Positions 1 through 7,300 of a stretch of 36,237 bases of DNA are shown piece by piece (positions within the stretch are counted from its first letter, which is position 1; every line of letters begins with the position of its first letter). The notes under the pieces were generated by a model. The model did not search any database and was not told where the DNA came from. It was given only the letters and a program-made list of their open reading frames with translations. This DNA is from a virus. A program made the translations under genes and the position numbers. Where the stretch lies: positions 1 through 36,237 of IMG/VR virus record IMGVR_UViG_3300036766_000102; one strand, given 5' to 3'.

Positions 1-150
1 GGCGTCCGTGGCGGCGGCCCAGGCGGCGTCCGTGGCGGCGGCCCTGGCGGCGTCCCAGGCGGCCCTGGCGGCGTCCCTGGCGTCCGTGGCGGCGGCCCAG
101 GCGGCGTCCGTGGCGGCGGCCCTGGCGGCGTCCCTGGCGGCCCTGGCGGC
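1..150. repeat. Left end of 78-bp in-frame tandem repeat / terminal overlap
   Basis: Bases 1-78 form one unit (a 45-base part plus a 33-base part) and 79-123 repeat the first 45 bases. Bases 1-123 are identical to 36115-36237. The unit is 26 codons, so gain or loss of units keeps the frame. It codes for the Ala-rich helical part of the immunity-like protein. The exact 123-base identity at both ends is what an assembler produces when it closes a circle or breaks inside a repeat. Confidence 0.9.
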
Positions 151-561
151 GTACAGTTCCTTGTCTGTCGCCTCACCGCGTGCGAACCGCCGGGCGACCT
201 CGATGGCCTGCCGCGGCCGGGCATCCTTCGGGTACCGCTTCTCGAACAGCGGCAGGACGTGCTCCGCGCAGTCGACCGCGAACAGGCGGGCGGTGCGATC
301 GTTCCACGTCTCGACCCTTCGCACGATGCGCGCCTTGCGGGCCACGACCTTATCGGGCGCTTCGATGACCTCACCCTCGGTCTCGGCTTCCCAGATGACC
401 GGGCCGAGCCATCCGATGAGGTCCGCTTCACGGCACAGATGGAGCCCACGCTCGCAGGGCACCAGCGCGCCGGTGACGCTGCGCCAGCGCCCGAGCGTCC
501 ACTTGCCCGTGCCGCCGTGGATGCTGCGGCCTTCGGCGTCGGTCACCTTGTAGAGCGTCAT
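1..561 (-). CDS. Immunity-like Ala-rich repeat protein, N-terminal part (gene split by contig ends)
   Basis: The reading frame starts at ATG 561, which overlaps the stop of the previous gene (ATGA), and runs open off the left edge. Residues 1-80 form a small domain common in phage proteins (starts MTLYKVTDAEG, with C36 and C43). Residues about 90-140 (LFAVDCAEHVLPLFEKRYP ... RPRQAIEVARRFARGE) resemble the 'putative immunity protein' (Imm5-like) helical domain. From about residue 138 the protein becomes an Ala/Arg/Trp/Asp repeat of the type seen in that family (AARDAARAA, TDAAWAAA). The rest of the gene is at 35917-36237. The actual role is unknown; the immunity name comes from the domain family, not from evidence here. 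The high Ala content and helical periodicity are direct readings. Confidence 0.8.
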   Translation of the reverse strand, partial: MTLYKVTDAEGRSIHGGTGKWTLGRWRSVTGALVPCERGLHLCREADLIGWLGPVIWEAETEGEVIEAPDKVVARKARIVRRVETWNDRTARLFAVDCAEHVLPLFEKRYPKDARPRQAIEVARRFARGEATDKELYAARAARDAARAAATDAAWAAATDARDAARAAWDAARAAATDAAWAAATDA

Positions 562-752
562 CGCAGTCCCCTCGCAGTCGCTTCAGAGGCCGCCGCTTCC
601 TCGACGGTGAAGAACGGGCGGATGGGTTCGAGATCGTGGGACTGGTGCGGGCAGTAGAACGGCCTGCCGAGGGGTGCCCCGTTGAGACGGATGAGGGCAC
701 CGTGCTCCGGGGTTTTCGGGCAGGGCGGGCCGGCGAGCTGGCGGGGTTTCAC
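558..752 (-). CDS. Small Cys/His protein, zinc-ribbon-like
   Basis: A 64-residue protein starting at GTG 752, which overlaps the RNA ligase stop (GTGA); its own stop overlaps the start of the immunity-like gene (ATGA). It has a PPCPKTPEHG segment and a GRPFYCPHQSHD segment, so two Cys and three His could bind zinc, similar to small zinc-ribbon proteins of actinobacteriophages. Function not recognised. The tight overlap on both sides supports that it is a real gene. Confidence 0.65.
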   Translation of the reverse strand: MKPRQLAGPPCPKTPEHGALIRLNGAPLGRPFYCPHQSHDLEPIRPFFTVEEAAASEATARGLR

Positions 753-1363
753 CGGAAGTCCCGCGCCTTGATCTTGGCGATGACGCGCTCGCCCTTGCGG
801 TCGAAGAGGTCCACCGCCGGCCGGCCGACCATGCCCTCAGCCGGGAAGCTGCCCCACTTCGACATAAACCCCGACTTCGTCTGATCGGATGCCCACAGGA
901 GCGGCCCGTGACCAACGACCGGGACGACGTGGAGCCCGAACTTCGCGGCCACGTCGGCCACGTCATCGCGCCGGAGCCACCACGCGCCGACGGTGACATC
1001 GAAGAGGACGAACGCCTGGAGGGGTGAGTAGTTGCCGCCGCTCTGGATGCCCGCCCCGTAGCCCTCGCCATACAGGACGGCGGACGACTCCCCGAACACC
1101 TCAGCGAACCGCGAAAGGTCCGCGAAGAGATCACGTAGGACCGCCACGAGCTTCGTCGGCATCTGCGCGTTGGCCGTGCGGCCGCCGAACTCGACCGCCG
1201 AGCCATCCCAGCCGACGCGGACATTCGTCCCATCGACCTTCTCGGTCCATTCCCAGTCGAGGTCTGCGAGGTAGGCCAGCTCGGGGGTCGAGTAATCGCC
1301 CTCGATGATGCGGCCGCGCTCGTCACGCTTCCAAATCGTGTTGATCTTCGTGTACTCGTTCAT
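749..1363 (-). CDS. RNA ligase family protein
   Basis: A 204-residue nucleotidyltransferase-fold ligase. Motif I is EKVDGTNVRV with the expected AMP-accepting Lys at residue 42 (KxDG). A motif III-like LYGEGYGAGIQ follows in the middle and a motif V-like VIAKIKARDF closes the protein (Lys 197/199). Length fits the short RNA ligase family (T4 Rnl2-like catalytic domain without a large C-terminal domain). Such enzymes join RNA ends using ATP and in phages can repair cleaved tRNA. Starts at ATG 1363, overlapping the HNH stop by ATGA. It lies in a cassette with an HNH protein, an SSB-like protein and a PD-(D/E)XK nuclease. Family assignment is firm; the RNA substrate is inferred. Confidence 0.85.
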   Translation of the reverse strand: MNEYTKINTIWKRDERGRIIEGDYSTPELAYLADLDWEWTEKVDGTNVRVGWDGSAVEFGGRTANAQMPTKLVAVLRDLFADLSRFAEVFGESSAVLYGEGYGAGIQSGGNYSPLQAFVLFDVTVGAWWLRRDDVADVAAKFGLHVVPVVGHGPLLWASDQTKSGFMSKWGSFPAEGMVGRPAVDLFDRKGERVIAKIKARDFR

Positions 1364-1716
1364 GCCGCGCTCCGGTTCACTCGGGCGTTGGCTTCGATGA
1401 TGTAGGCCCGCAGCTCGGGCTTGTGGCCGAGTTCCCATCGCTGCCCGACGTGCCACGCGCAGCCGATGACCGTCTCTGCGAGGGTCGAACTGGCCCGCTT
1501 CCCGGTCATGCCGTAGCCCTCGTGGACGTGTTCGACGGTGAGGTAGCGGCGGTCATTCCAGGCCACGGGGTTGCCCCATTTGTCCCGGCATTCCCCGGCG
1601 GTAGCCGAGAGTCGGGGCACGACGCAGCCGTGGTCCCGGTCCATCAGCGCCGCGAAGAGTTCCGGCGTCACCGGGTCCTTGCGGGGCTTGCGGCGGAGGG
1701 GTGTTCTGCGCAGCAT
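1360..1716 (-). CDS. HNH-type endonuclease-like protein
   Basis: A 118-residue protein. An N-terminal basic stretch (LRRTPLRRKPRKDP) is followed by a Cys in DHGCVVPR, a second in GECRDKWG, then LTVEHVHEGYG and GCAWHVG. The order Cys, Cys, EHVH, CxxH is that of small phage HNH nucleases with a zinc-supported beta-beta-alpha fold. Starts at ATG 1716, two bases after the SSB-like stop, and overlaps the RNA ligase start. It differs from the HNH gene next to terminase (23280-23603). DNA nicking or cutting is expected from the family; a role in recombination or in host DNA breakdown is only inference. Confidence 0.75.
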   Translation of the reverse strand: MLRRTPLRRKPRKDPVTPELFAALMDRDHGCVVPRLSATAGECRDKWGNPVAWNDRRYLTVEHVHEGYGMTGKRASSTLAETVIGCAWHVGQRWELGHKPELRAYIIEANARVNRSAA

Positions 1717-1718
1717 CG

Positions 1719-2180
1719 TCAGAAGGGGATCGGGTCGTCTTCGATGTCCGCAGCGTCGCCCACAGGCGTCACAGAGGCCCGTGGTGCCACGGAAGGGGTC
1801 GGAGTGGCGTCGGAGGGCACCGTGGCCGTTGGTGTGGCCTTGCGGGCCGCTACGGCGGGGTAGACGTCCATCACCTTGGCGTAGCCCGCTTCGTTCGTCT
1901 CGACGGCCACGATGCAGGGCTTCCCGAAGAGCATCCCGATGGACTCACCCGGAACCGGGGCGCGACCGAGCACGGCCTTGGCCCAGCGCGAGGTCTTCGA
2001 AAGCGGGCCGGTGGCCAGGCTCGAGCTGCCCGAGAGGTCCACGCCTTCGGGAGTCTGGAAGCGCCAGATGCGGAACTCGCTGCCGTCCGCCTTCGAGGTC
2101 TTGCGTTCGATCCGTACCAGCGTCGCGTTGTACGCCCCGGCCTCGATGTCGTCGCCCGCGCTAAAGGTGTCGTCGCTCAC
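1719..2180 (-). CDS. Putative single-stranded DNA-binding (SSB-like) protein
   Basis: A 153-residue protein starting at GTG 2180 (GTGA overlap with the nuclease stop). An OB-fold-like core (GAYNATLVRIERKT, EFRIWRFQTPEG, LSGSSSLATGPLSKTSRW) covers about residues 10-105. A Ala/Thr/Pro/Val-rich linker follows, and the tail ends DDPIPF, close to the acidic DDIPF tip that SSB proteins use to recruit partners. Related phage proteins are annotated as ssDNA binding or hypothetical. Placed directly after a PD-(D/E)XK nuclease, it may act in recombination or repair. The tail motif is the best evidence; the OB fold is inferred. Confidence 0.65.
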   Translation of the reverse strand: MSDDTFSAGDDIEAGAYNATLVRIERKTSKADGSEFRIWRFQTPEGVDLSGSSSLATGPLSKTSRWAKAVLGRAPVPGESIGMLFGKPCIVAVETNEAGYAKVMDVYPAVAARKATPTATVPSDATPTPSVAPRASVTPVGDAADIEDDPIPF

Positions 2181-2917
2181 TGCCCAAGTCCTTTCTTCCA
2201 GCGCGCGAGCCGCTGGTAGACCTTCGCGAGGAACGCGAAGTGCTCGCGGTCGGCGTCGCTGATGTGCTTCTCGATCAGTTGGTAGCCGGTGGGGGAGAGG
2301 GCGAGGATGTAGTGCGCCTCGAGCTTCATGGGCTCTTCGCTGACACCAGGCGCCCCCCACGCCTCCCCACCGTCGTAGGCCGCGAGCTGGAGGATGTGCG
2401 TCGGCTTGTCGGCCCCGGTCTTCACGTCGACCTGGGCGAGCTTGCCTCGGAGGCCAGCCACGATGTCCAAGGTCCCGCCGTACCCGACGCTCGTGTTGAT
2501 GAGCATCTGTTCGGTGCGCAGGATGTCCGGCTTCTCTTTGAGCAGGAACCGACTCCAGCCGTACCAGTAGGGATGCGTGTCGGGGCCGGGAACGTGGTCC
2601 TCATCGCGGATCAGGGCTTCGATACCCCGATGGACGCGAGAGCCGCGATCTCTGGCCTCGGTGATGGAAGCCATCGCGGAGACGAGGGCCTGTTCGCGGC
2701 TTCCACCAGCGGCAAGGATGTCCGCGGTCTCCTCCGCCGCGATGCGGCCGGCCCAGTTCACCAGCCCGTCCGAGCCGTAGAGGGCGTCCTGGATGCGCAG
2801 GATCGTGGTCGCGCCCGGCAGCCACTCCCCTCCTCCGAGGCGGTACTGGTGCCACTGGTTGCGTTCGAGGCCCGAGGCTCGCGGCGTTCGTGTGCGAGGC
2901 GCGACGGCGACCGTCAT
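2177..2917 (-). CDS. PD-(D/E)XK nuclease (Cas4/RecB-like)
   Basis: A 246-residue nuclease. Signature residues are in the expected order: His 96 (RVHRGIE), Glu 136 (RTEQML), Asp 151 (GTLDIV), Asp 164 and Lys 166 (QVDVKTG) and the QLAAY motif at 177-181. These match Cas4/AddB/RecB-type exonuclease domains of phages. I chose ATG 2917 because it overlaps the previous stop (ATGA); an upstream extension is possible but unlikely. No four-Cys iron-sulphur cluster set is visible. With the SSB-like protein it forms a likely DNA end-processing pair. No RecT/Beta-type annealing protein was found beside it. Confidence 0.82.
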   Translation of the reverse strand: MTVAVAPRTRTPRASGLERNQWHQYRLGGGEWLPGATTILRIQDALYGSDGLVNWAGRIAAEETADILAAGGSREQALVSAMASITEARDRGSRVHRGIEALIRDEDHVPGPDTHPYWYGWSRFLLKEKPDILRTEQMLINTSVGYGGTLDIVAGLRGKLAQVDVKTGADKPTHILQLAAYDGGEAWGAPGVSEEPMKLEAHYILALSPTGYQLIEKHISDADREHFAFLAKVYQRLARWKKGLGQ

Positions 2918-3177
2918 CGCGCGCACCCGTCCGCGTGCCCACCAGCGTGGAACCCGCACTCCGGGCAGACATCAGACGCTCCGAGGATGTAGGGCAGTTC
3001 TTGGCGCACCGAGGCGAGATCGTCACGGACCACATCACCGGCCTGACGATGCCGGTTGGCCAGGGCGTAGTCGCCCTTGGCATCCGCCTCTATCGCCAGT
3101 TCCGCCCGGATGCGCAGGCGTAGCTCGAGCGTCTCCACGAGACGTTCCGCGGCGCGGTTCGTGGTTGCGAGGGTCAC
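2914..3177 (-). CDS. Small protein with C-terminal zinc-finger-like motif
   Basis: An 87-residue protein starting at GTG 3177 (GTGA overlap). Residues 1-65 are helical and charged (RLVETLELRLRIRAELA). The C-terminus carries CPECGFHAGGHADGC, a compact Cys/His cluster that can bind zinc. It precedes the nuclease gene with an ATGA overlap, so it may be made with it. Function not recognised. Confidence 0.65.
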   Translation of the reverse strand: MTLATTNRAAERLVETLELRLRIRAELAIEADAKGDYALANRHRQAGDVVRDDLASVRQELPYILGASDVCPECGFHAGGHADGCAR

Positions 3178-3428
3178 GAGGCCGACTCTTCCTGGAGGAC
3201 CACGAGGTTGGAGACCATGACCCAGCCGCTCACCTCGGCCACGTCACGGGTGACGAACACGAGGCTGGTGTCTTCGTCGACGGCTGTAACGGTGCCGACC
3301 CATAGGCCGCTCGCGCCCTTGCTCCCAGCCGCGTTGACCCGTGAACCGAGACGGATCAGCGGCGCTGGGTCGCTACGAACCGGCCCGCTCGTCACGTCAT
3401 CGTCGTAGAACTCGTCCCCTGCGTACAT
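3174..3428 (-). CDS. Small hypothetical protein, SH3-like beta fold possible
   Basis: An 84-residue protein with an acidic start (MYAGDEFYDDDV) and a beta-rich body (LWVGTVTAVDEDTSLVFVTR ... GWVMVSNLVVLQEE). Its ATG at 3428 has a strong ribosome site, GGAGGAGG, about 6 bases upstream, unusual here because most neighbours rely on overlaps. A 9-bp inverted repeat lies just upstream (3452-3493), so this gene may begin a separately controlled unit with the nuclease and ligase genes. Function not recognised. Confidence 0.7.
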   Translation of the reverse strand: MYAGDEFYDDDVTSGPVRSDPAPLIRLGSRVNAAGSKGASGLWVGTVTAVDEDTSLVFVTRDVAEVSGWVMVSNLVVLQEESAS

Positions 3429-3451
3429 GTCGCTCCTCCTCCGTTTGGTGT

Positions 3452-3493
3452 GAGGCCCGCCCGGGACGCACCCCTGCCTACCGAGCGGGCCTC
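3452..3493 (-). terminator. 9-bp inverted repeat upstream of the nucleic-acid cassette
   Basis: GAGGCCCGC at 3452-3460 pairs perfectly with GCGGGCCTC at 3485-3493 around a 24-base loop. No T-run follows on the minus strand, so it is not a classical terminator; it may be an attenuator or a partial terminator between the XRE group and the cassette that starts at 3428. Confidence 0.4.
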
Positions 3494-3510
3494 GTTTCCG
3501 TGACCTGGCC

Positions 3511-3600
3511 TTACCAGCGGCCCGCCGGATGTCCGGCCACGGCGGGGCGCGCCAAGGTGGGGGGAACCTCAGCGCGCTTCGTCGGGGTCGAAGTCGTCAC
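3511..3600 (-). CDS. Very small ORF, 29 residues, coupled by GTGA
   Basis: GTG 3600 overlaps the stop of the DWRTW protein (GTGA) and the frame runs to TAA at 3511. The peptide (starts VTTSTPTKRAEV, Pro/Arg-rich) has no recognisable domain. The overlap pattern is the same as for real genes around it, but size and composition leave this uncertain. Confidence 0.3.
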   Translation of the reverse strand: MTTSTPTKRAEVPPTLARPAVAGHPAGRW

Positions 3601-3782
3601 CCGATGCTCCGGGGCTTCGCAGGGGTGCCCGGCCACCATGCGATGAGGTCCAGCGCGACGGCGAGCAGTGCCCGCCACGTCCGCCAATCCGTGAAGTGCA
3701 GCCGGATCGTGGTCGCGTCGGGCACGCCGTTGAACAGCTCGATGGAGTACCAGCCGCGGGACACGCGCCGTCGCCCGGTCAT
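3597..3782 (-). CDS. Small DWRTW-motif protein
   Basis: A 61-residue protein whose ATG 3782 overlaps the XRE stop (ATGA). It contains IRLHFTDWRTWRALLAV followed by a hydrophobic stretch (ALDLIAWW), so a single membrane segment or amphipathic helix is possible. The LHxxxDWRTWxAL element is also present in the Gly-rich protein at 4130-4327 on the other side of the XRE gene, so the two look related. Function unknown; it is likely co-expressed with the repressor. Confidence 0.6.
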   Translation of the reverse strand: MTGRRRVSRGWYSIELFNGVPDATTIRLHFTDWRTWRALLAVALDLIAWWPGTPAKPRSIG

Positions 3783-4000
3783 GCCGCAGCCTCGGGCTCG
3801 CGGACCTTTCGCAGCGCGTCCATGACGGCCTGATATTCAGCCCCGGAGGGGACGAGGCGCCCATTCTCAGCTAGGGAAAGGATGGCCTTATCCACGCCGG
3901 AGAGTTCCTGGAGCTTGCGGAGGCTCACGCCGAGCGCGACCCGTTCCGGTCCCCATGCGCGGCCACCCGTGCGGAGTGGCGTCCGTGTGCTGTTCTGCAT
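3779..4000 (-). CDS. XRE/Cro-CI family HTH regulator
   Basis: A 73-residue single-domain DNA-binding protein. Helices about 17-66 carry the XRE pattern (VALGVSLRKLQELSGVDKA, then LSLAENGRLVPS, then a helix MDALRKVR). No dimerisation or peptidase domain, so closer to Cro or a small repressor than to CI. It has its own promoter (4008-4037) with a palindrome between the hexamers, which suggests self-control. The ATG is about 7 bases after the -10, so the transcript is probably leaderless. It is followed by the DWRTW gene with an ATGA overlap. Whether it controls a lysogenic state is unknown, since no integrase is seen. Confidence 0.82.
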   Translation of the reverse strand: MQNSTRTPLRTGGRAWGPERVALGVSLRKLQELSGVDKAILSLAENGRLVPSGAEYQAVMDALRKVREPEAAA

Positions 4001-4007
4001 GGCGCAG

Positions 4008-4037
4008 ACCCTAACACCGCGTTATAACGGCTGTCAA
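4008..4037 (-). promoter_or_regulatory. Promoter of the XRE gene
   Basis: On the minus strand a perfect TTGACA (4037-4032) is followed after 18 bases by TAGGGT (4013-4008), which keeps the key TAnnnT positions. The ATG of the XRE gene lies 7 bases downstream at 4000. The spacer holds a 10-bp palindrome. This gap (4001-4129) has no other convincing gene. Confidence 0.65.
4020..4029. promoter_or_regulatory. Palindromic operator candidate in promoter spacer
   Basis: CGTTATAACG is a perfect 10-bp palindrome between the -35 and -10 elements of the XRE promoter. A repressor dimer bound here would block RNA polymerase, so it is the natural candidate site for the XRE protein. Confidence 0.5.
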
Positions 4038-4129
4038 GCCCTACTTCGGCATCGGGCTCTGGCTCGCGGGGGCCGGAGGGGTCGTGGGGGTCATCGCGGG
4101 GTTCGTCGCGGCTACGCTCGGGCAGTAGC

Positions 4130-4327
4130 CTAGAAGTAGGTGATCACGCGCACGAAGCCGTCGGCCCCGTTGCCGCCACCGCCAGAGCCGGTGCTGGCAT
4201 CGGTCGCCGCCCCGCTGCCAGTGGCACCAGCCGCCTCGACGCCGAGCGCCCACCAAGTGCGCCAGTCGCGGTAGCGCAGATGAAGGGCCACGACCTTGCC
4301 GCCCACGATGTCATCAGCCGAGGTCAA
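4130..4327 (-). CDS. Gly-rich tail accessory protein candidate with DWRTW motif
   Basis: The frame ends GFVRVITYF, typical of Gly-rich phage tail proteins. It contains VALHLRYRDWRTWWALGVE followed by a Gly/Ser/Ala-rich tail. The start is uncertain: TTG 4327 overlaps the end of the fibre gene and gives 65 residues; GTG 4306 gives 58. Position right after the fibre suggests a tail tip or fibre-linked role. The DWRTW element is shared with the 3597-3782 protein. Confidence 0.6.
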   Translation of the reverse strand: MTSADDIVGGKVVALHLRYRDWRTWWALGVEAAGATGSGAATDASTGSGGGGNGADGFVRVITYF

Positions 4328-7300
4328 TCGCAACGATGAGGGCGGGGGTCGTCGCTGATGCCTTCTTCGTGATGTTGCCCGTTCCATAGTCGCGCGCCGC
4401 TGAGAGCTTGTAGGTGTGTGCGGCAGCCGAGGGCTGGACGTATACCATCGCCGTCAACGTGATGCCATGGTTCGCCGGGGTGCCGACGGGGCCGTAGGTG
4501 GTCTCTAGGGTGGTCGACCCTTCGCGGATCGCGAGCAAGACGCCATCGTTCGCCACGCTCGACTGCAATAGACAATGGCCCATGATCAGATAGGTGTGTC
4601 CAGTCACGGCGGTGAATGTGACCGTCATGCTGGTCAAGTCGGTCAGCGCAGTAAACGTGCCTTGGTCCGACTCGGTTGCCGAGAGACCTGTATAGACCTG
4701 CGGCATCGCGTGCTTGTGGTCTTCCATCGCGGCGTTCGGCCCGGTCCCGATCGCTGCGGCGTCTCCGAAGGCCTGCGTCGAGGGCGTCCCGGCGCCGGTC
4801 GGGTGGACGTGGTCACGGCGAGCTGCCGTCGTCGCGACCCCCGCTGCCGCCGTACCGACTGCGGCAGGAACGGTCGCGTCGAACGCGAGGATCGTGGCAT
4901 CGGAGCGAACCAGCGTCGTGGCGACGCCAGCGGCAGCAGCCGTGCCGAGCGCGATGGTGTTCGTGGCGAAGGCTTCGCGGGCATGCTTGTGGTCGCGCCG
5001 CGCGGCGACTGTTGCCGTTCCGACGGCGGCCGCATCGCCCACGGCGCTGGTGGTCGGGTTCGTGACGTCGAAGGCCGCGATCGTGGCATCCGAGCGAATG
5101 ACGGTCGCCGCCGCTCCGGCAGCGTTCGCGGTGCCGAGGACGACCGCGGGAGTCGCGAACGCGGGCACACCGGGGTCGGCCGGCATCCCATGCTTATGGT
5201 CGCGATGGGCTGCGGTGAGAGCCGTTCCTGCTGCGGCAGCGTCGCCGAAGGCTTGCGTCGAGGGAGCGGTGCCGTCATGGACCGCCTTCCATGAGGCCGT
5301 CGTTTCGCCGTTGACCACGCCCAGGACTTCGAGGATGTTCGCGGCCGGGACGGTGATGGCGAGCCTGACCGCGGTATCTGCCGCCGAACCGACCGCGAGG
5401 TCACCAGCCGCATTCCAGAGCGTGTCGTGCGCGACGTGCGCCGCTTCATGCGCGTGGACGTGGTCGCCCCGTGTGAAGGTATCGGCGGTGCCTGTTGCCG
5501 CAGCGGTTCCCACGGCACTCGGAGAGGCAGAGGCGACCCACTTCAGGCCCGATGCAGCCGCGGCATCGGCCATCAGGATCGTGTCATCAGCGCCCACGGT
5601 GACGATGGACGGCGTGTTGTCTGCCGTCGCGGAGATGAGGTCGCCCTTGGCGTTGACGATGGTGGAGGCGATAGCACCGACGGAAGCTGCTGATGGAGCG
5701 GCGGGCATGGCGTGCTTATGGTCTCTGCGAGGGGCGACGGTCGCCGCTCCCACTGCGGCAGCATCGCCGAACGCCTGCGTGCTCGGGTCCGTCGCGTCGA
5801 AGGCCAGGATCGTGGCGTCCGTCCGAACCGCGGAAGATGCTGCACCCGCGGCGTTCGCCGTTCCGAGCGTCAGGGCAGGGACCGCATAGGCCACGGGGTC
5901 GGCCGGCATCCCGTGCTTATGGTCGCGTCTCGCTGCTACCGCGGCAGCTCCCGTCGCAGCGGCATCAGCGAACGCTTGCGTGACCGGAGCGGTCACATCG
6001 AACGCGAGGATGGTCGAGTCGCTGCGGATGACGGTCGAGGCAGCTCCGGCCGCGGCTGCCGTACCGAGCACGATTGCCGGGGTCGCGAAGTCCGGGGCGT
6101 CGGCCAGGTCCTTGCGCTCCAACCGCACGTCCGTGACGTACACCGAACCTGAGGCACCCGCGGCTTCGGCGTCACGTTTGAACCCGACCCGCATCCGCAG
6201 ATAGGCCGGTTGCGACCCTGTTCCCCCGTCAGCCGTGGCACTCAAGGTTGCGGCGACTCTGGACATCCCCGCGGGCAGGGAGACCGTGGTGGCGGAGTTC
6301 GATGCGGTGGCGGTGCCGAGCACGACGGATTGCGCGAAGCCGCCGCCATCGACCATCGTGAAGTTGCCATCGACCACGGTCGATCCGTCCGTCGGATAGG
6401 CCGGTTGCGTCGCTGCGGTGGTTCCGCTGACGTTCGGCGAGACCCAGTAGATGTGTCCGTTCGCTGGACTCGGATAGACGGCGGCGACAAAGCCCAGGTA
6501 CCAGGCCGGGACACTCGGGTGGGCAGCGGTGAACTCGACCGCAAGCGCCTCCAGCCGAGAGACCGTCTGCACGGCCGGAGGCCAGACCTCGGAGGCCAGC
6601 CCGCATGGCATCCACGTCACGGTGCCATCGACCACGAACCCGGCAACGGCCCCCGCGACCCAATCTGGTTCGGCCGCTCCCGTAGTGCCGGTGTAGGAAA
6701 CCCAGAGGTTGGCATCTGCGGTCGGTTTCAGATATTGGACGCGGTTCGTGTTCGCGACCCCCATCGCGGCGGCCTGCACCGCGCCATAATCCGTGAGTGC
6801 TGACCAGCCCTCGACGTAGACGAGTTGCTGGACCGCGCTGAGGTCGGAGAACTGCGGCTGTGATGTTCCTGCGGGTGCGTCCATCACATCCAGCGCCAGC
6901 GTGACCTTCATGAGGTTCGGCGAGCCATCCGGGGTCACGGCAGCAGAGAAGGCCAGGGCGACGGCGTCTTTCAGCGCGGGACGGATCGCGACGAGCTGCT
7001 CGAGGTACGCCTCATCACCCGCCGCTCCGGGACGTATCTCGAACCTGACCCCGCCGGCGACGGAGGGATCAACGAGCACGTCCGGGCTGCCCGAGACGCG
7101 GCGGAACGAGAACCCCGGCAGCGGGTTGTTGTCATCGTCGATGGGCTCCAGGGGGTTTTCCGGGAGTTGGCCGAAGTCGCCGTTGTACACACCGTGGCTG
7201 ATGAACCGAGCAAGCGAAGGGCCGAAGCCCTGCTCACCCGAGGCGCCCTCTTCGGAACTCAGCGTGCCGCCGAGTTCGGCGACGTACTCCGCCGGTCTGG

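Noticed and set aside
8-553. Plus-strand Ala/Ser-rich reading frame at the left end
   Set aside because: It is the complement of the minus-strand immunity-like gene, whose N-terminal domain, start overlap and continuation across the ends are convincing.
4022-4126. Plus-strand hydrophobic frame (PYFGIGLWLAGAGGVVGVIAG) that looks like a membrane helix
   Set aside because: There is no ATG, GTG or TTG before the helix and a stop precedes it. The bases overlap the XRE promoter. Worth only a note.
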